Assembly: GCA_012517355.1 (NCBI GenBank)
Contig: JAAYVD010000103.1
Location: 32,338-96,337, forward strand
Origin: Candidatus Rifleibacteriota bacterium
GTDB lineage: Bacteria > Muiribacteriota > Ozemobacteria > Ozemobacterales > Ozemobacteraceae
Direction of reading: 5' to 3'
DNA length: 64,000 bases
Shown here: positions 16,980-24,237 of the stretch, piece after piece
Numbering within the stretch: position 1 is the stretch's first letter
Layout: every line of letters begins with the position of its first letter
Made by a program: the position numbers and the translations under genes
The notes under the pieces: model-generated
What the model was told of the DNA's origin: nothing
Database searches by the model: none
The model's input: the letters and a program-made list of their open reading frames with translations, nothing else

Positions 16980-19631
16980 ATGGCCCACCCTCCCCTTCCG
17001 GTCGCCGGCAACCCCGGGGCTCCTCCCGAATTCCTCCAGCTCCTGTTCTTCGACCTCGAGGCATCGTCCCGCGGGGTACGGCTCGCCGCCATCGTCCAGC
17101 TGATGCGGTTCGCCGCCGATCCGGCCGTCCAGGCGACCCTGCAGGAGAGGCTGCAGGCGGAGGACGACGAGGAATGCCGCCAGCACCTCCAGCACGTGCT
17201 CAGGATGGGGGCCTTCCGCCAGGGTCGTCTCGTCACGGGAATGCCCCCCGGCGGCAACGCAGGCCCGACCGCGCCCTCCCCGGGAACCCGGCCCCCCGAG
17301 CGGGCCGCGGCGGGGGCCGTCACCGCCCCCGTCCCGCCCGGTCCCCCCGGGGCCTCCGTCACCGGCGCCGGGGTCGGCCCCGCCCCCGACCACGGTCCAA
17401 GGCGGGTCGCCCCCCCCGGCCCGGCTCCCCACGACACCAGCCGCGGCGAAGGGCCTCCTCCGCGGCACCAGCCCGACCCCGCCCCGACCCCGGGGGATGC
17501 CGACCTGGTCGCCGCCCTCCGGATGGCCGGTCCCGAAACTCTCCCCGAACTTGTCTCCCGCCTCGAGCGGCTCCCCGAAGCCGATCGGGCCGGCCGGATC
17601 GCCGTCCTGCTGGCGCCCGACACCCCCGTCGGCGTCCTCCTGCCGGTCCTGGAACTCCCCGAACGCACCTTCCGCGAGCCCGCCCTGCTGCGGGTCCTGC
17701 CGGCCCTCCTCGACCATCCGCACACGCTGGTGATCCTGCGCGCCCTCCATATCCTGTCAGGGGTGGCCCCTGACCGCACCCTCGACCGGCTCCCCGCCCT
17801 CCTCCAGCATGCCTCGCTCCAGGTGCGGGTGGCCGCCATCCGCCTCCTGTCGCGCCTGGCCCCGGCCGAGGCCCTCCGGCTCCTCGACGAACTCCTCGAC
17901 AGCCCCGATCCGGAGCTCGTCTCCACCGGCCTGGGGCTGATGTTCGTCTTCCCGTTCGAGGAGGTCACCCCGCTGGTGATCCGCCTGGTCGAGGAGAACC
18001 GCATCGGCCCCGCCGCCATGCCCCTTCTCGAGGGCCTGGTCCGCAGCAACCCCGACCGGGCCTTCCTGGCGCGGCTGGTCAACCTGGCCCTCCGCCGCCC
18101 CCAGGAGGCCGCCGTCGCCACCCGCCTCGCCCCCCTGGCTTCGGAAGCACTCTCCATCAGCGGCCTGGAACCCGGCAACCCCGCCGCGATCCTGGCCCGC
18201 TTCACCGACCGCGAACGCCTCCGCCTCAGCCGCCTGGTCGCGCCGGTCCTCGGTCCCGCCGCTCCTCCCCCGGCCGCCCCCATCCCGGCCCCGACCGCGC
18301 CACGGACAGACCACGCCCAGGCTCCCGTCTCTCCCCCGGCGGCCATCCCCGGCGGGACGGCCGCTGCGCAGTCCGCACCGACCGCCCCGACCGCCGTCCC
18401 CCCGCCCGTGACGGCCGCCGATCCCCCGGACCTGGAAGCCCGACTGCATGGCTGGGGAGCCCTGTCCACCCTGGCCGGCCGCGACACCGCCGATCTCCTT
18501 TCCCTCCTGCCCCGGATCGTCAGCTCCGACGGGATAGGACGGACGATCGCCATTCTCCACCAGCACCGGGTCAAGGACCCGCCGGCCGTGGCCTGGCTCG
18601 AGGGCCTCCTCGAACACCCCCAGGATTCCGTCCGCCTGGCGGCGATGGACGCCCTGGGCGACCTCGCCCCCCGGGTCCTGCTCCGACACCTCCCCGTCCT
18701 GGCCTTCCTGCCGGCGCCAGCGGTCGCCACCCAGGCCGTCCGGCACCTCCGCCGCCTCGAGGGCGGGGCCTTCCTCAAGCGGATCCAGGCCTGGATCGCG
18801 GACCCCCATCCCCGGGGCCGCGAGGCCGCCCTGATCGGCCTGCTGCAACTGGATTTCGGGGCGGCCCGGGCCATCGTCCTGCGGGCCATCCGACAGGCGC
18901 GCGACCCCGCCGTCGTGGAGAGCCTGGGCAATGTCCTGCTCATGAACCCGGAACCAAGATCCCTGGCCGAACTCCAGGCCCTCCGGCCGGCCGCCACCGG
19001 GCGGCGCCGCGACGTCATCGTCACCCTCATCTCCCATCTGGAGTCCGCCCTCCAGGAGATGCGCGGCCCGGACGGCGGCGGGGGATTGACCGCGATGGCC
19101 AGGGAGTTCGTCGCCTCGCTGGAGTTGGAGGGAAAGCTCGACCAGGCCCTCGAGCAGATCCGGGCCATCCATTACCGCACCAGTGCCCCCGACGGGGAAC
19201 CCCTGATCGATTCCGCGTGGCTGCTCTGGGGGGGCGCGGGCCTGACCTTCCTGCTGTCGATCTGGATCGGCGTGGGCTGGCTCTGGCCGGCCGGCGATTC
19301 CCTCGACACGCGCAAGAACGCCGAGCCCGTCACCACGCGGATCCCTCTCCCCGCCATCCCCGCCGGCGAGATCCAGCCCGGCAAGCGCCTGACCGGAGCC
19401 CTGCAAGGCTTCGATCCCCTCAACCGCAGCTGGCGGTTCCTCCCCGACGGGGGACCGCCGTGCAAGCTCCTCGCCCCGGCCTCCGCCTGGAAGCCCGGTG
19501 ACCGCCTGACCGTCGAGGTGGCAGCCGTCGAGCGCTCACCCCTCGGGTTCCCCGTCATCACCCCCCGCGCCATGATGCGCCTGGGGGGCAAACCGGCGAC
19601 CCCCACGGGCCGGCCCCCCGGCTCCCGCTGA
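16980..19631 (+). CDS. HEAT-repeat protein with a C-terminal membrane anchor
   Basis: About 883 residues from the ATG at 16980 (earlier in-frame ATGs would overlap the -10 box). Two blocks of HEAT-like helical repeats (for example ASLQVRVAAIRLLSRLAPAEALRLLDELL and DSVRLAAMDALGDLAPRVLLRHL) are separated by Pro/Ala-rich low-complexity linkers near residues 80-170 and 415-475. A single membrane segment (GGAGLTFLLSIWIGVGWLW) near residue 755 precedes a small C-terminal beta-rich domain (GKRLTGALQGFD ... PGDRLTVEVAAVE), presumably on the far side of the membrane. No enzyme motif is seen. It heads the plus-strand block that includes the pilin cassettes and shares its plan (repeat domain, Pro-rich linker, one membrane segment) with the next gene. 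Confidence 0.8.
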   Translation: MAHPPLPVAGNPGAPPEFLQLLFFDLEASSRGVRLAAIVQLMRFAADPAVQATLQERLQAEDDEECRQHLQHVLRMGAFRQGRLVTGMPPGGNAGPTAPSPGTRPPERAAAGAVTAPVPPGPPGASVTGAGVGPAPDHGPRRVAPPGPAPHDTSRGEGPPPRHQPDPAPTPGDADLVAALRMAGPETLPELVSRLERLPEADRAGRIAVLLAPDTPVGVLLPVLELPERTFREPALLRVLPALLDHPHTLVILRALHILSGVAPDRTLDRLPALLQHASLQVRVAAIRLLSRLAPAEALRLLDELLDSPDPELVSTGLGLMFVFPFEEVTPLVIRLVEENRIGPAAMPLLEGLVRSNPDRAFLARLVNLALRRPQEAAVATRLAPLASEALSISGLEPGNPAAILARFTDRERLRLSRLVAPVLGPAAPPPAAPIPAPTAPRTDHAQAPVSPPAAIPGGTAAAQSAPTAPTAVPPPVTAADPPDLEARLHGWGALSTLAGRDTADLLSLLPRIVSSDGIGRTIAILHQHRVKDPPAVAWLEGLLEHPQDSVRLAAMDALGDLAPRVLLRHLPVLAFLPAPAVATQAVRHLRRLEGGAFLKRIQAWIADPHPRGREAALIGLLQLDFGAARAIVLRAIRQARDPAVVESLGNVLLMNPEPRSLAELQALRPAATGRRRDVIVTLISHLESALQEMRGPDGGGGLTAMAREFVASLELEGKLDQALEQIRAIHYRTSAPDGEPLIDSAWLLWGGAGLTFLLSIWIGVGWLWPAGDSLDTRKNAEPVTTRIPLPAIPAGEIQPGKRLTGALQGFDPLNRSWRFLPDGGPPCKLLAPASAWKPGDRLTVEVAAVERSPLGFPVITPRAMMRLGGKPATPTGRPPGSR

Positions 19632-19893
19632 CCGCCACCGCCGCGCCCCCCCCCTTCCTCCTGCCGGAGGCCTGGTCCGGGGTGGCCCGGCAATGTGGCG
19701 AGGAATCTGAGAACCCGATTGTCAAAGCCCAGCGGGACGGTCACGGGTCCGCCGCCTCAGCGATCCGCCGCCCCTCCGTGGTCTCCCCCGGCGGGCGGAC
19801 ACGAAGGCCCGCTTCTCCCGCTGGGGGAAGGTGCGGGGACGGCCCCGGGGAACACCGTCCGGCTTCATCGCAGGGCTTGGGTGTCAGCCCCGG
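19632..19893. other. Intergenic, no gene seen
   Basis: About 260 bases before the next promoter. Contains C-rich runs and short hairpins (for example GGACGG...CCGTCC near 19837-19860), but no protein-like frame, RNA gene or match to the repeat families found elsewhere in the window. Confidence 0.5.
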
Positions 19894-19923
19894 TTGCCGA
19901 GGCCCAACAGGCTGAAGTATAGT
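19894..19923 (+). promoter_or_regulatory. Promoter before the TPR protein
   Basis: TTGCCG (19894-19899), 18-base spacer, TATAGT (19918-19923). The ATG at 19935 is only 12 bases after the -10 box, so the leader would be about five bases and lack a ribosome site, much like the gene at 16980. Confidence 0.5.
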
Positions 19924-19934
19924 GGGAAGAGACC

Positions 19935-21524
19935 ATGGAACTCGCCTTTCCCGCCCTCGCCATCCGCCTCGACGCCTGGCTGCACGAACCGGGTCCGCCG
20001 GCCGGGCGGCCATCCCTGCCGGAGATCAGGCGGCTGCTCGACGCAGAGCAGGAGGCCCTCGCCGCCCGATGGCTCGAAACCGCCCCCGGCTGGCCCACGG
20101 CCACCCGAACAGGGTTCGGGCTGGCCTGCCTGGTGACCGGCCACCCGCTGGCCGGGGCCGTTCCCTTCGGCCGGATCCTCGACACCCTTCCCCCGGATCG
20201 CTTGTCCGAGGTCGCTTCCACTCTCGAAGGCTTCGACACCTCCTTTGTCGCCCAGGCCCTCACCCTCGCCCTCACCCACCCCGGGCCGGGCGCCGAGGCC
20301 GCCGCCTGGCTGCTGGCCGAGGCCAGTTACTCGATCCCCCTGGCCGATCTTCCCGCCCTCCTGCGGGCCCGCCTCTGGAGCCCCGTCGGCCGCCGGAACC
20401 TGTTGTGCCTGGTTCCGATGGTGATCCGCGGCGAAGCCGGGAACCTGCTGCGCGACCTCCTGCCCACCCTGGCCGGTGAGCAGGAGGCGCAGGTCCAGGC
20501 CCTGCTCGACCTCCTGCGGGATCCCCCGACCATCCAACCGACCCCGCCCGGAACCCCGCCGGCGCCGGCCGCCACACCAATCCTGACGCCGGTTTCCGCC
20601 CCCCCGCCCGCCGACGTCGAGGCGGCCGCCTATGGCGGACCTCCCAACCCCCCGGGCGACGGGGAACCGGCCCTGCCGCTGCCTGGGGACACGATCGGCC
20701 CCGTCACCGTCCCGGTGCGCGGGTCATCGACCCCCGCTGCCCTCCGGCCATCCCCGGCCCCCCTCCCTGACCAGCCCACCCCCGTGCGCCCCTCCGTTCT
20801 TCCGGCCCACAAGCCCCCACCGCGGACAAGCCGACCGGCCGCCCCCGGCACCAGCGGGCCGGTCACCCGGGCGGAACGGCTGACGGGCTGGTTCACGAAC
20901 CTCTACGTCCTGGCGGGCGGGGCTCTGGCCCTGGTGCTGGCCGCCTTTCTCACGGTGGCCCGCTGGGAGGCCCGGCCGGCCGGGGCCCCGGATTCCAGGC
21001 CCAAGGCCGGCGAGAAGGTCTGGATCGACGCCGTCACCCGCCGCCCGATCACCGAATCGTTCCTCGCCGCCGACAAGGAATACCGGATGGGGGAGATCTT
21101 CCGCATCCAGGACCGGTTCGCCGATGCCACATCCTTCTACCGGGCGGCCACCGCCCTCGACCCCACCCATGTCGAGGCCCAGGACCGGCTCGGCTACTGT
21201 CTCTACAAGATGAAGGACTTTCCCGCCGCCGAGGAGCAGTTCAAGGCCGCCCTCCGGATCGACGCCGGATTCTACCGCAGCCACTTCTACCTCGGCCGCC
21301 TCCACCGGCGAGCCCAGCGCTGGGAGGAAGCCCTGGCCGAGTTCCGGCTGGCCTTCGCCGGCAAGAAGGATCTCGCCCAGATCGGCATCGAGTATCTCGA
21401 CCTGCTGATCAGGCTCGGACTGTTCGAGGAGGCCCGACCGGTCGCCGGGGAACTGGTGACGCGCTTCCCCAGCAACCGCCAGATCGCCGACCTCCAGGCC
21501 CGGGTCCTGCAGGAGGGCTCCTGA
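19935..21524 (+). CDS. Membrane-anchored protein with C-terminal TPRs
   Basis: 529 residues. The N-terminal 200 are helical, HEAT-like (LRARLWSPVGRRNLLCLVPM), followed by a Pro/Ala-rich linker (about 200-310), one membrane segment (LYVLAGGALALVLAAFLTV, about 320-340) and a C-terminal TPR region with units GEIFRIQDRFADATSFYRAA, QDRLGYCLYKMKDFPAAEEQ and GRLHRRAQRWEEALAEFR. Such TPR proteins often scaffold pilus or secretion assembly. Its stop overlaps the start of the first pilin-like gene (TGATG), so it is translationally coupled to that cassette, which supports a role in pilus/pseudopilus biogenesis (inference). Confidence 0.85.
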   Translation: MELAFPALAIRLDAWLHEPGPPAGRPSLPEIRRLLDAEQEALAARWLETAPGWPTATRTGFGLACLVTGHPLAGAVPFGRILDTLPPDRLSEVASTLEGFDTSFVAQALTLALTHPGPGAEAAAWLLAEASYSIPLADLPALLRARLWSPVGRRNLLCLVPMVIRGEAGNLLRDLLPTLAGEQEAQVQALLDLLRDPPTIQPTPPGTPPAPAATPILTPVSAPPPADVEAAAYGGPPNPPGDGEPALPLPGDTIGPVTVPVRGSSTPAALRPSPAPLPDQPTPVRPSVLPAHKPPPRTSRPAAPGTSGPVTRAERLTGWFTNLYVLAGGALALVLAAFLTVARWEARPAGAPDSRPKAGEKVWIDAVTRRPITESFLAADKEYRMGEIFRIQDRFADATSFYRAATALDPTHVEAQDRLGYCLYKMKDFPAAEEQFKAALRIDAGFYRSHFYLGRLHRRAQRWEEALAEFRLAFAGKKDLAQIGIEYLDLLIRLGLFEEARPVAGELVTRFPSNRQIADLQARVLQEGS

Positions 21525-21991
21525 TGAGGCTTCCCTCCCGCCGGGGGGTCACCCTGCTCGAAGTCATCATGGCCATGGTGATCCTGACCATCGCCATCGT
21601 CCCGATGCTCGACGTCTTCGGGGTCACCGGGCGCACGGTCGCCAAGAGCCAGAACCTGTCGCTGGCCGTCGGCCTCTCCCACAAGATCGCCCAGCACCTG
21701 CTCACCATGCCGTACGACGCCATCGTCGACAAGGCCGAAACCCCTCTGGCCGACGGGGCCGACGACCAGGTCTTCAACCCCCTCGAAAACCCTGGCACCA
21801 GCCAGACGACGAACCGGCGGATCACCGCCGCCCAGCTCCCCGAGCTGCATGCCTTTCTGAAGAAATACTCGGTCCGTTATGCGCTCGACGTCGTCGGCGA
21901 CGCGCCGAAGGACGTGAAGATCATCATCACCTGGATCGAACAGGGCCGGAACATGTTGTACAGCCTGAGGGTCTATGTCAGTCGCCGCTGA
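21524..21991 (+). CDS. Minor pilin/pseudopilin, PilV/GspI-like
   Basis: 155 residues with a class III (prepilin) signal: short basic leader MRLPSRRG, cleavage after Gly, then VTLLEVIMAMVILTIAIVP with Glu at +5, the residue needed for assembly and methylation. The rest is a short helical stalk and a small globular part. First of a three-gene overlapping pilin cassette (21524-23262). The order resembles minor-pilin sets of type IV pili and type II secretion; which of the two cannot be decided here because no assembly ATPase, platform protein or secretin lies in the window. Confidence 0.9.
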   Translation: MRLPSRRGVTLLEVIMAMVILTIAIVPMLDVFGVTGRTVAKSQNLSLAVGLSHKIAQHLLTMPYDAIVDKAETPLADGADDQVFNPLENPGTSQTTNRRITAAQLPELHAFLKKYSVRYALDVVGDAPKDVKIIITWIEQGRNMLYSLRVYVSRR

Positions 21992-22598
21992 ACACGCCCG
22001 CCCGGCACGAGGTCGGCCGTATCCCCTTGCCGCCAGGGAGAGGGGGAGGCCGCGACCGCTTCCCGCGTGGCCTGGGCGACGCCCGCCGGCCCGCGTCCCG
22101 TTCGGTTCGTGCCCGGCGCGGGGCTTTTCCTTCGTCGAACTGCTGGTGGCGGCGGGGCTGCTGACCGTGATCGTCGGGATCGTCACCCAGTGGTTCTTCT
22201 CGCAGCGCCAGTATCAGGACCGCATCACGCGGCTCAGCGACATCCAGGAGAACCTCCGCCAGGCCACCTTCGCCATGGCCAGGGAACTCAAGACCGGCCG
22301 CCAGGTGATCTGGCCCCGCGTGAACCCCGACCAGTCCCCTCGCACCGACTCGGTGCTGGTCTTCAAGAACTTCCGGGGCGCCATCGTCGCCTTCTTCCAC
22401 CGCCCCGCCGAGCGGAAGATCCGCCGGGTGGTCATCCCCAACGGCCCCGGAATGCCGGTCGAGGATACCGCCCCCCTCGGCGACGGCATCGCCTCCCTGA
22501 CCTTCACCACCATGGGCCCCGACAACAAGCTGGTCTCCCTGCACCTCTCGACGGAAGGAGTGCATCACCTCGATGCCGTCCGCCTCGTCAACGAATAA
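21975..22598 (+). CDS. Minor pilin/pseudopilin, PilW/GspJ-like, with an unusually long leader
   Basis: 207 residues. The prepilin site is ARG followed by FSFVELLVAAGLLTVIVG with Glu at +5, but it is preceded by about 50 Arg/Pro/Ala-rich residues instead of the usual 5-25. The only in-frame ATG (21975) overlaps the upstream gene by 17 bases. The leader DNA (about 22004-22110) contains CACGAGGTCGG and CCCCTTGCCGCC, reminiscent of the palindromic repeat family, so an in-frame insertion may have lengthened it. The mature part (TRLSDIQENLRQATFAMARELKTG) is typical of PilW/GspJ. Overlaps the next gene by 26 bases. Confidence 0.85.
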   Translation: MSVAAEHARPARGRPYPLAARERGRPRPLPAWPGRRPPARVPFGSCPARGFSFVELLVAAGLLTVIVGIVTQWFFSQRQYQDRITRLSDIQENLRQATFAMARELKTGRQVIWPRVNPDQSPRTDSVLVFKNFRGAIVAFFHRPAERKIRRVVIPNGPGMPVEDTAPLGDGIASLTFTTMGPDNKLVSLHLSTEGVHHLDAVRLVNE

Positions 22599-23262
22599 CC
22601 CACCCCCGAGCGGCCCCCGCCGACCGCGCGGGGTGGCCATGTTCTTCGTCCTCGGCATCGTGGCGGTCATGGTTCCGCTCCTGCTGCTGTTCTCGATGAT
22701 CGGCAGTTCGCAGGCGAAACAGGCCATGCATTTCCACGACCGCATCACCACCGAGGCCATCGCCTGGTCGGCCCTCGAGGCCGGCATCGCGCGGTTGCAG
22801 GCCAGCGGCGGGGCCGACCTCGTCTCGGGGAGCCTGTCGGAGGTCGACTACCAGTTCAGTCTCAACCCCACCGGCACCGGCATGGCCTCCCAGGCCCTGT
22901 TCAACGTGTTCGCCCGCAGCCAGAAGGGCCCCTTCACCTACATCTACCTGACGGTGTGCGAGCAGATCCCCCGCTCCCCCCTCGCCCCGGCCGACCCCAA
23001 CCCCGTGATCACCCACGACTTCTGGGGTACCGTCCAGAACTACGACATCACCCAGGCCTTCGACTGCGTGGCCATCGCCAACGCCCGCGGCGCCGACTAC
23101 CTGGAATGGGAGCGCACCGTGACCTACGAACAGGACCGGACCGACGCCGAGTACCGGGCGGCCCTGCTGGGCAAGGCCTCCGGCCTGCCTCCGGAGGTGG
23201 CCGCGAACTGGAGCGCGATCGTCGATGAACTGGCCCGGCAGAAGGCGGTCCTTACCCCCTGA
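22573..23262 (+). CDS. Minor pilin/pseudopilin, PilX/GspK-like
   Basis: 229 residues. A basic leader ending RPRG is followed by VAMFFVLGIVAVMVPLLLLFSMIG, a pilin-type hydrophobic helix without Glu at +5. Absence of Glu5 is a feature of GspK-type minor pseudopilins, which cap the pseudopilus. The segment ITTEAIAWSALEAGIARLQ matches the conserved A-x-S-A-x-E-A-G-I-x-R pattern of PilX/GspK. Last gene of pilin cassette 1; a strong promoter for the next gene starts right after its stop. Confidence 0.8.
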   Translation: MPSASSTNNPPPSGPRRPRGVAMFFVLGIVAVMVPLLLLFSMIGSSQAKQAMHFHDRITTEAIAWSALEAGIARLQASGGADLVSGSLSEVDYQFSLNPTGTGMASQALFNVFARSQKGPFTYIYLTVCEQIPRSPLAPADPNPVITHDFWGTVQNYDITQAFDCVAIANARGADYLEWERTVTYEQDRTDAEYRAALLGKASGLPPEVAANWSAIVDELARQKAVLTP

Positions 23263-23264
23263 GG

Positions 23265-23293
23265 TTGCTCCCGGCCGGAACGGGACGTATAAT
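23265..23293 (+). promoter_or_regulatory. Strong sigma70-type promoter
   Basis: TTGCTC (23265-23270), 17-base spacer, consensus TATAAT (23288-23293). This is the best-matching promoter in the window. The leader to the ATG at 23389 would be about 90 bases. Confidence 0.7.
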
Positions 23294-23388
23294 GTAAGCA
23301 GAGACACAGGCAGGCATTCGGCGTCCGGCCCCGGGGTGGCCTCCCCCGAGAATGCCATGATTTTGTAAAATGTACAAGGAGAGCTCGT

Positions 23389-24204
23389 ATGTTCCGTCTC
23401 CGTCCGATGCTGGTCCTGACCGCACTGATCGGGTGTGCCGCCCTGGCCTGGGCGCTGGAGAGTCCCGACTTCTACAAGACCAAGACGCAGCGGTATCTCG
23501 ATGCCTACCGCGCCTACATCCAGGCCAAGGGAAACAACGATCCCACCACTCCGGCCAGGCTGAAGGCCTACGTCGATGCCTACACCGACTACCTACGCTC
23601 CCTCAAACAGGCGGGCCTCGACCGGTCCGACCCCGAGGGGTCCTACCGGCGCCTCACCCTTCCCCCCGGTGGCACGGGAACCGGTACCGGCTCGGGAACC
23701 GGGTCTGGAAACGGCTCAGGGACCGGCACGGGCACGGGTGGGGGGAAGGAGATCCACACCCCCACCCCACCCCCCGTCGGCGGCACTGGGACGGGTGGGG
23801 GGACCGAACCCGGCGGTGGAGGCAGCAGCTCGGGCACCGGCAAGGATCCCACTACGCCGACCGGCTCAGGCTCCGGCACGGGCGACGACGGCGGTGAACC
23901 CCTCCCCGGCGACTCGGGAGACAAGGGAGGCCTGGGTACCGGTCTGGATGAACCCACCGGAACCGGCTCGGCCAGTGATTTCAGCACGGGCAGCGGCGCC
24001 GGGAAGACCGGGACGGGCTCCGGGTCGGGAAGCGGTTCCGGCACGGGCGGCGGCCTGGATCCCGGGATCCAAACCGGAACCGAAACTGGAACCGGAACCG
24101 AGACAGGAAGCGGGACAGGGAGCGGCACCGGCGGGGACGACGAGACCGGGACGGGAACCGGTGGGGGCAAAGACCCTGGCAATCAAGGCGAAAAAGATCT
24201 TTGA
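23389..24204 (+). CDS. Exported protein with a long Gly/Thr/Ser repeat tail
   Basis: 271 residues. A signal peptide (MLVLTALIGCAALAWA) is followed by a short helical domain of about 60 residues (TQRYLDAYRAYIQAKG, LKAYVDAYTDYLRSLK) with two similar helices. From about residue 88 to the end it is low-complexity (GTGTGSGTGSG, then GTETGTGTETGSGTG) with scattered Asp/Glu/Pro/Lys. There is no sorting motif, Cys or second membrane segment. AAGGAG lies nine bases before the ATG, and a strong promoter precedes it, so it may be abundant. An extracellular adhesive, spacer or matrix role is only a guess. It sits between pilin cassette 1 and the CHASE2 cyclase. Confidence 0.8.
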   Translation: MFRLRPMLVLTALIGCAALAWALESPDFYKTKTQRYLDAYRAYIQAKGNNDPTTPARLKAYVDAYTDYLRSLKQAGLDRSDPEGSYRRLTLPPGGTGTGTGSGTGSGNGSGTGTGTGGGKEIHTPTPPPVGGTGTGGGTEPGGGGSSSGTGKDPTTPTGSGSGTGDDGGEPLPGDSGDKGGLGTGLDEPTGTGSASDFSTGSGAGKTGTGSGSGSGSGTGGGLDPGIQTGTETGTGTETGSGTGSGTGGDDETGTGTGGGKDPGNQGEKDL

Positions 24205-24237
24205 TGGCTCCTACCCCCCGCTCCCCCTGACCTGATC

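Noticed and set aside
16820..17750. Minus-strand reading frames covering the HEAT protein start
   Set aside because: No start signals or families; the plus frame has HEAT repeats and a consensus promoter.
23643..24182. Minus-strand frame rich in PVPVPVP opposite the G/T/S-tail protein
   Set aside because: It is the reverse complement of the GGNACN repeats. The plus strand has promoter, ribosome site and signal peptide.
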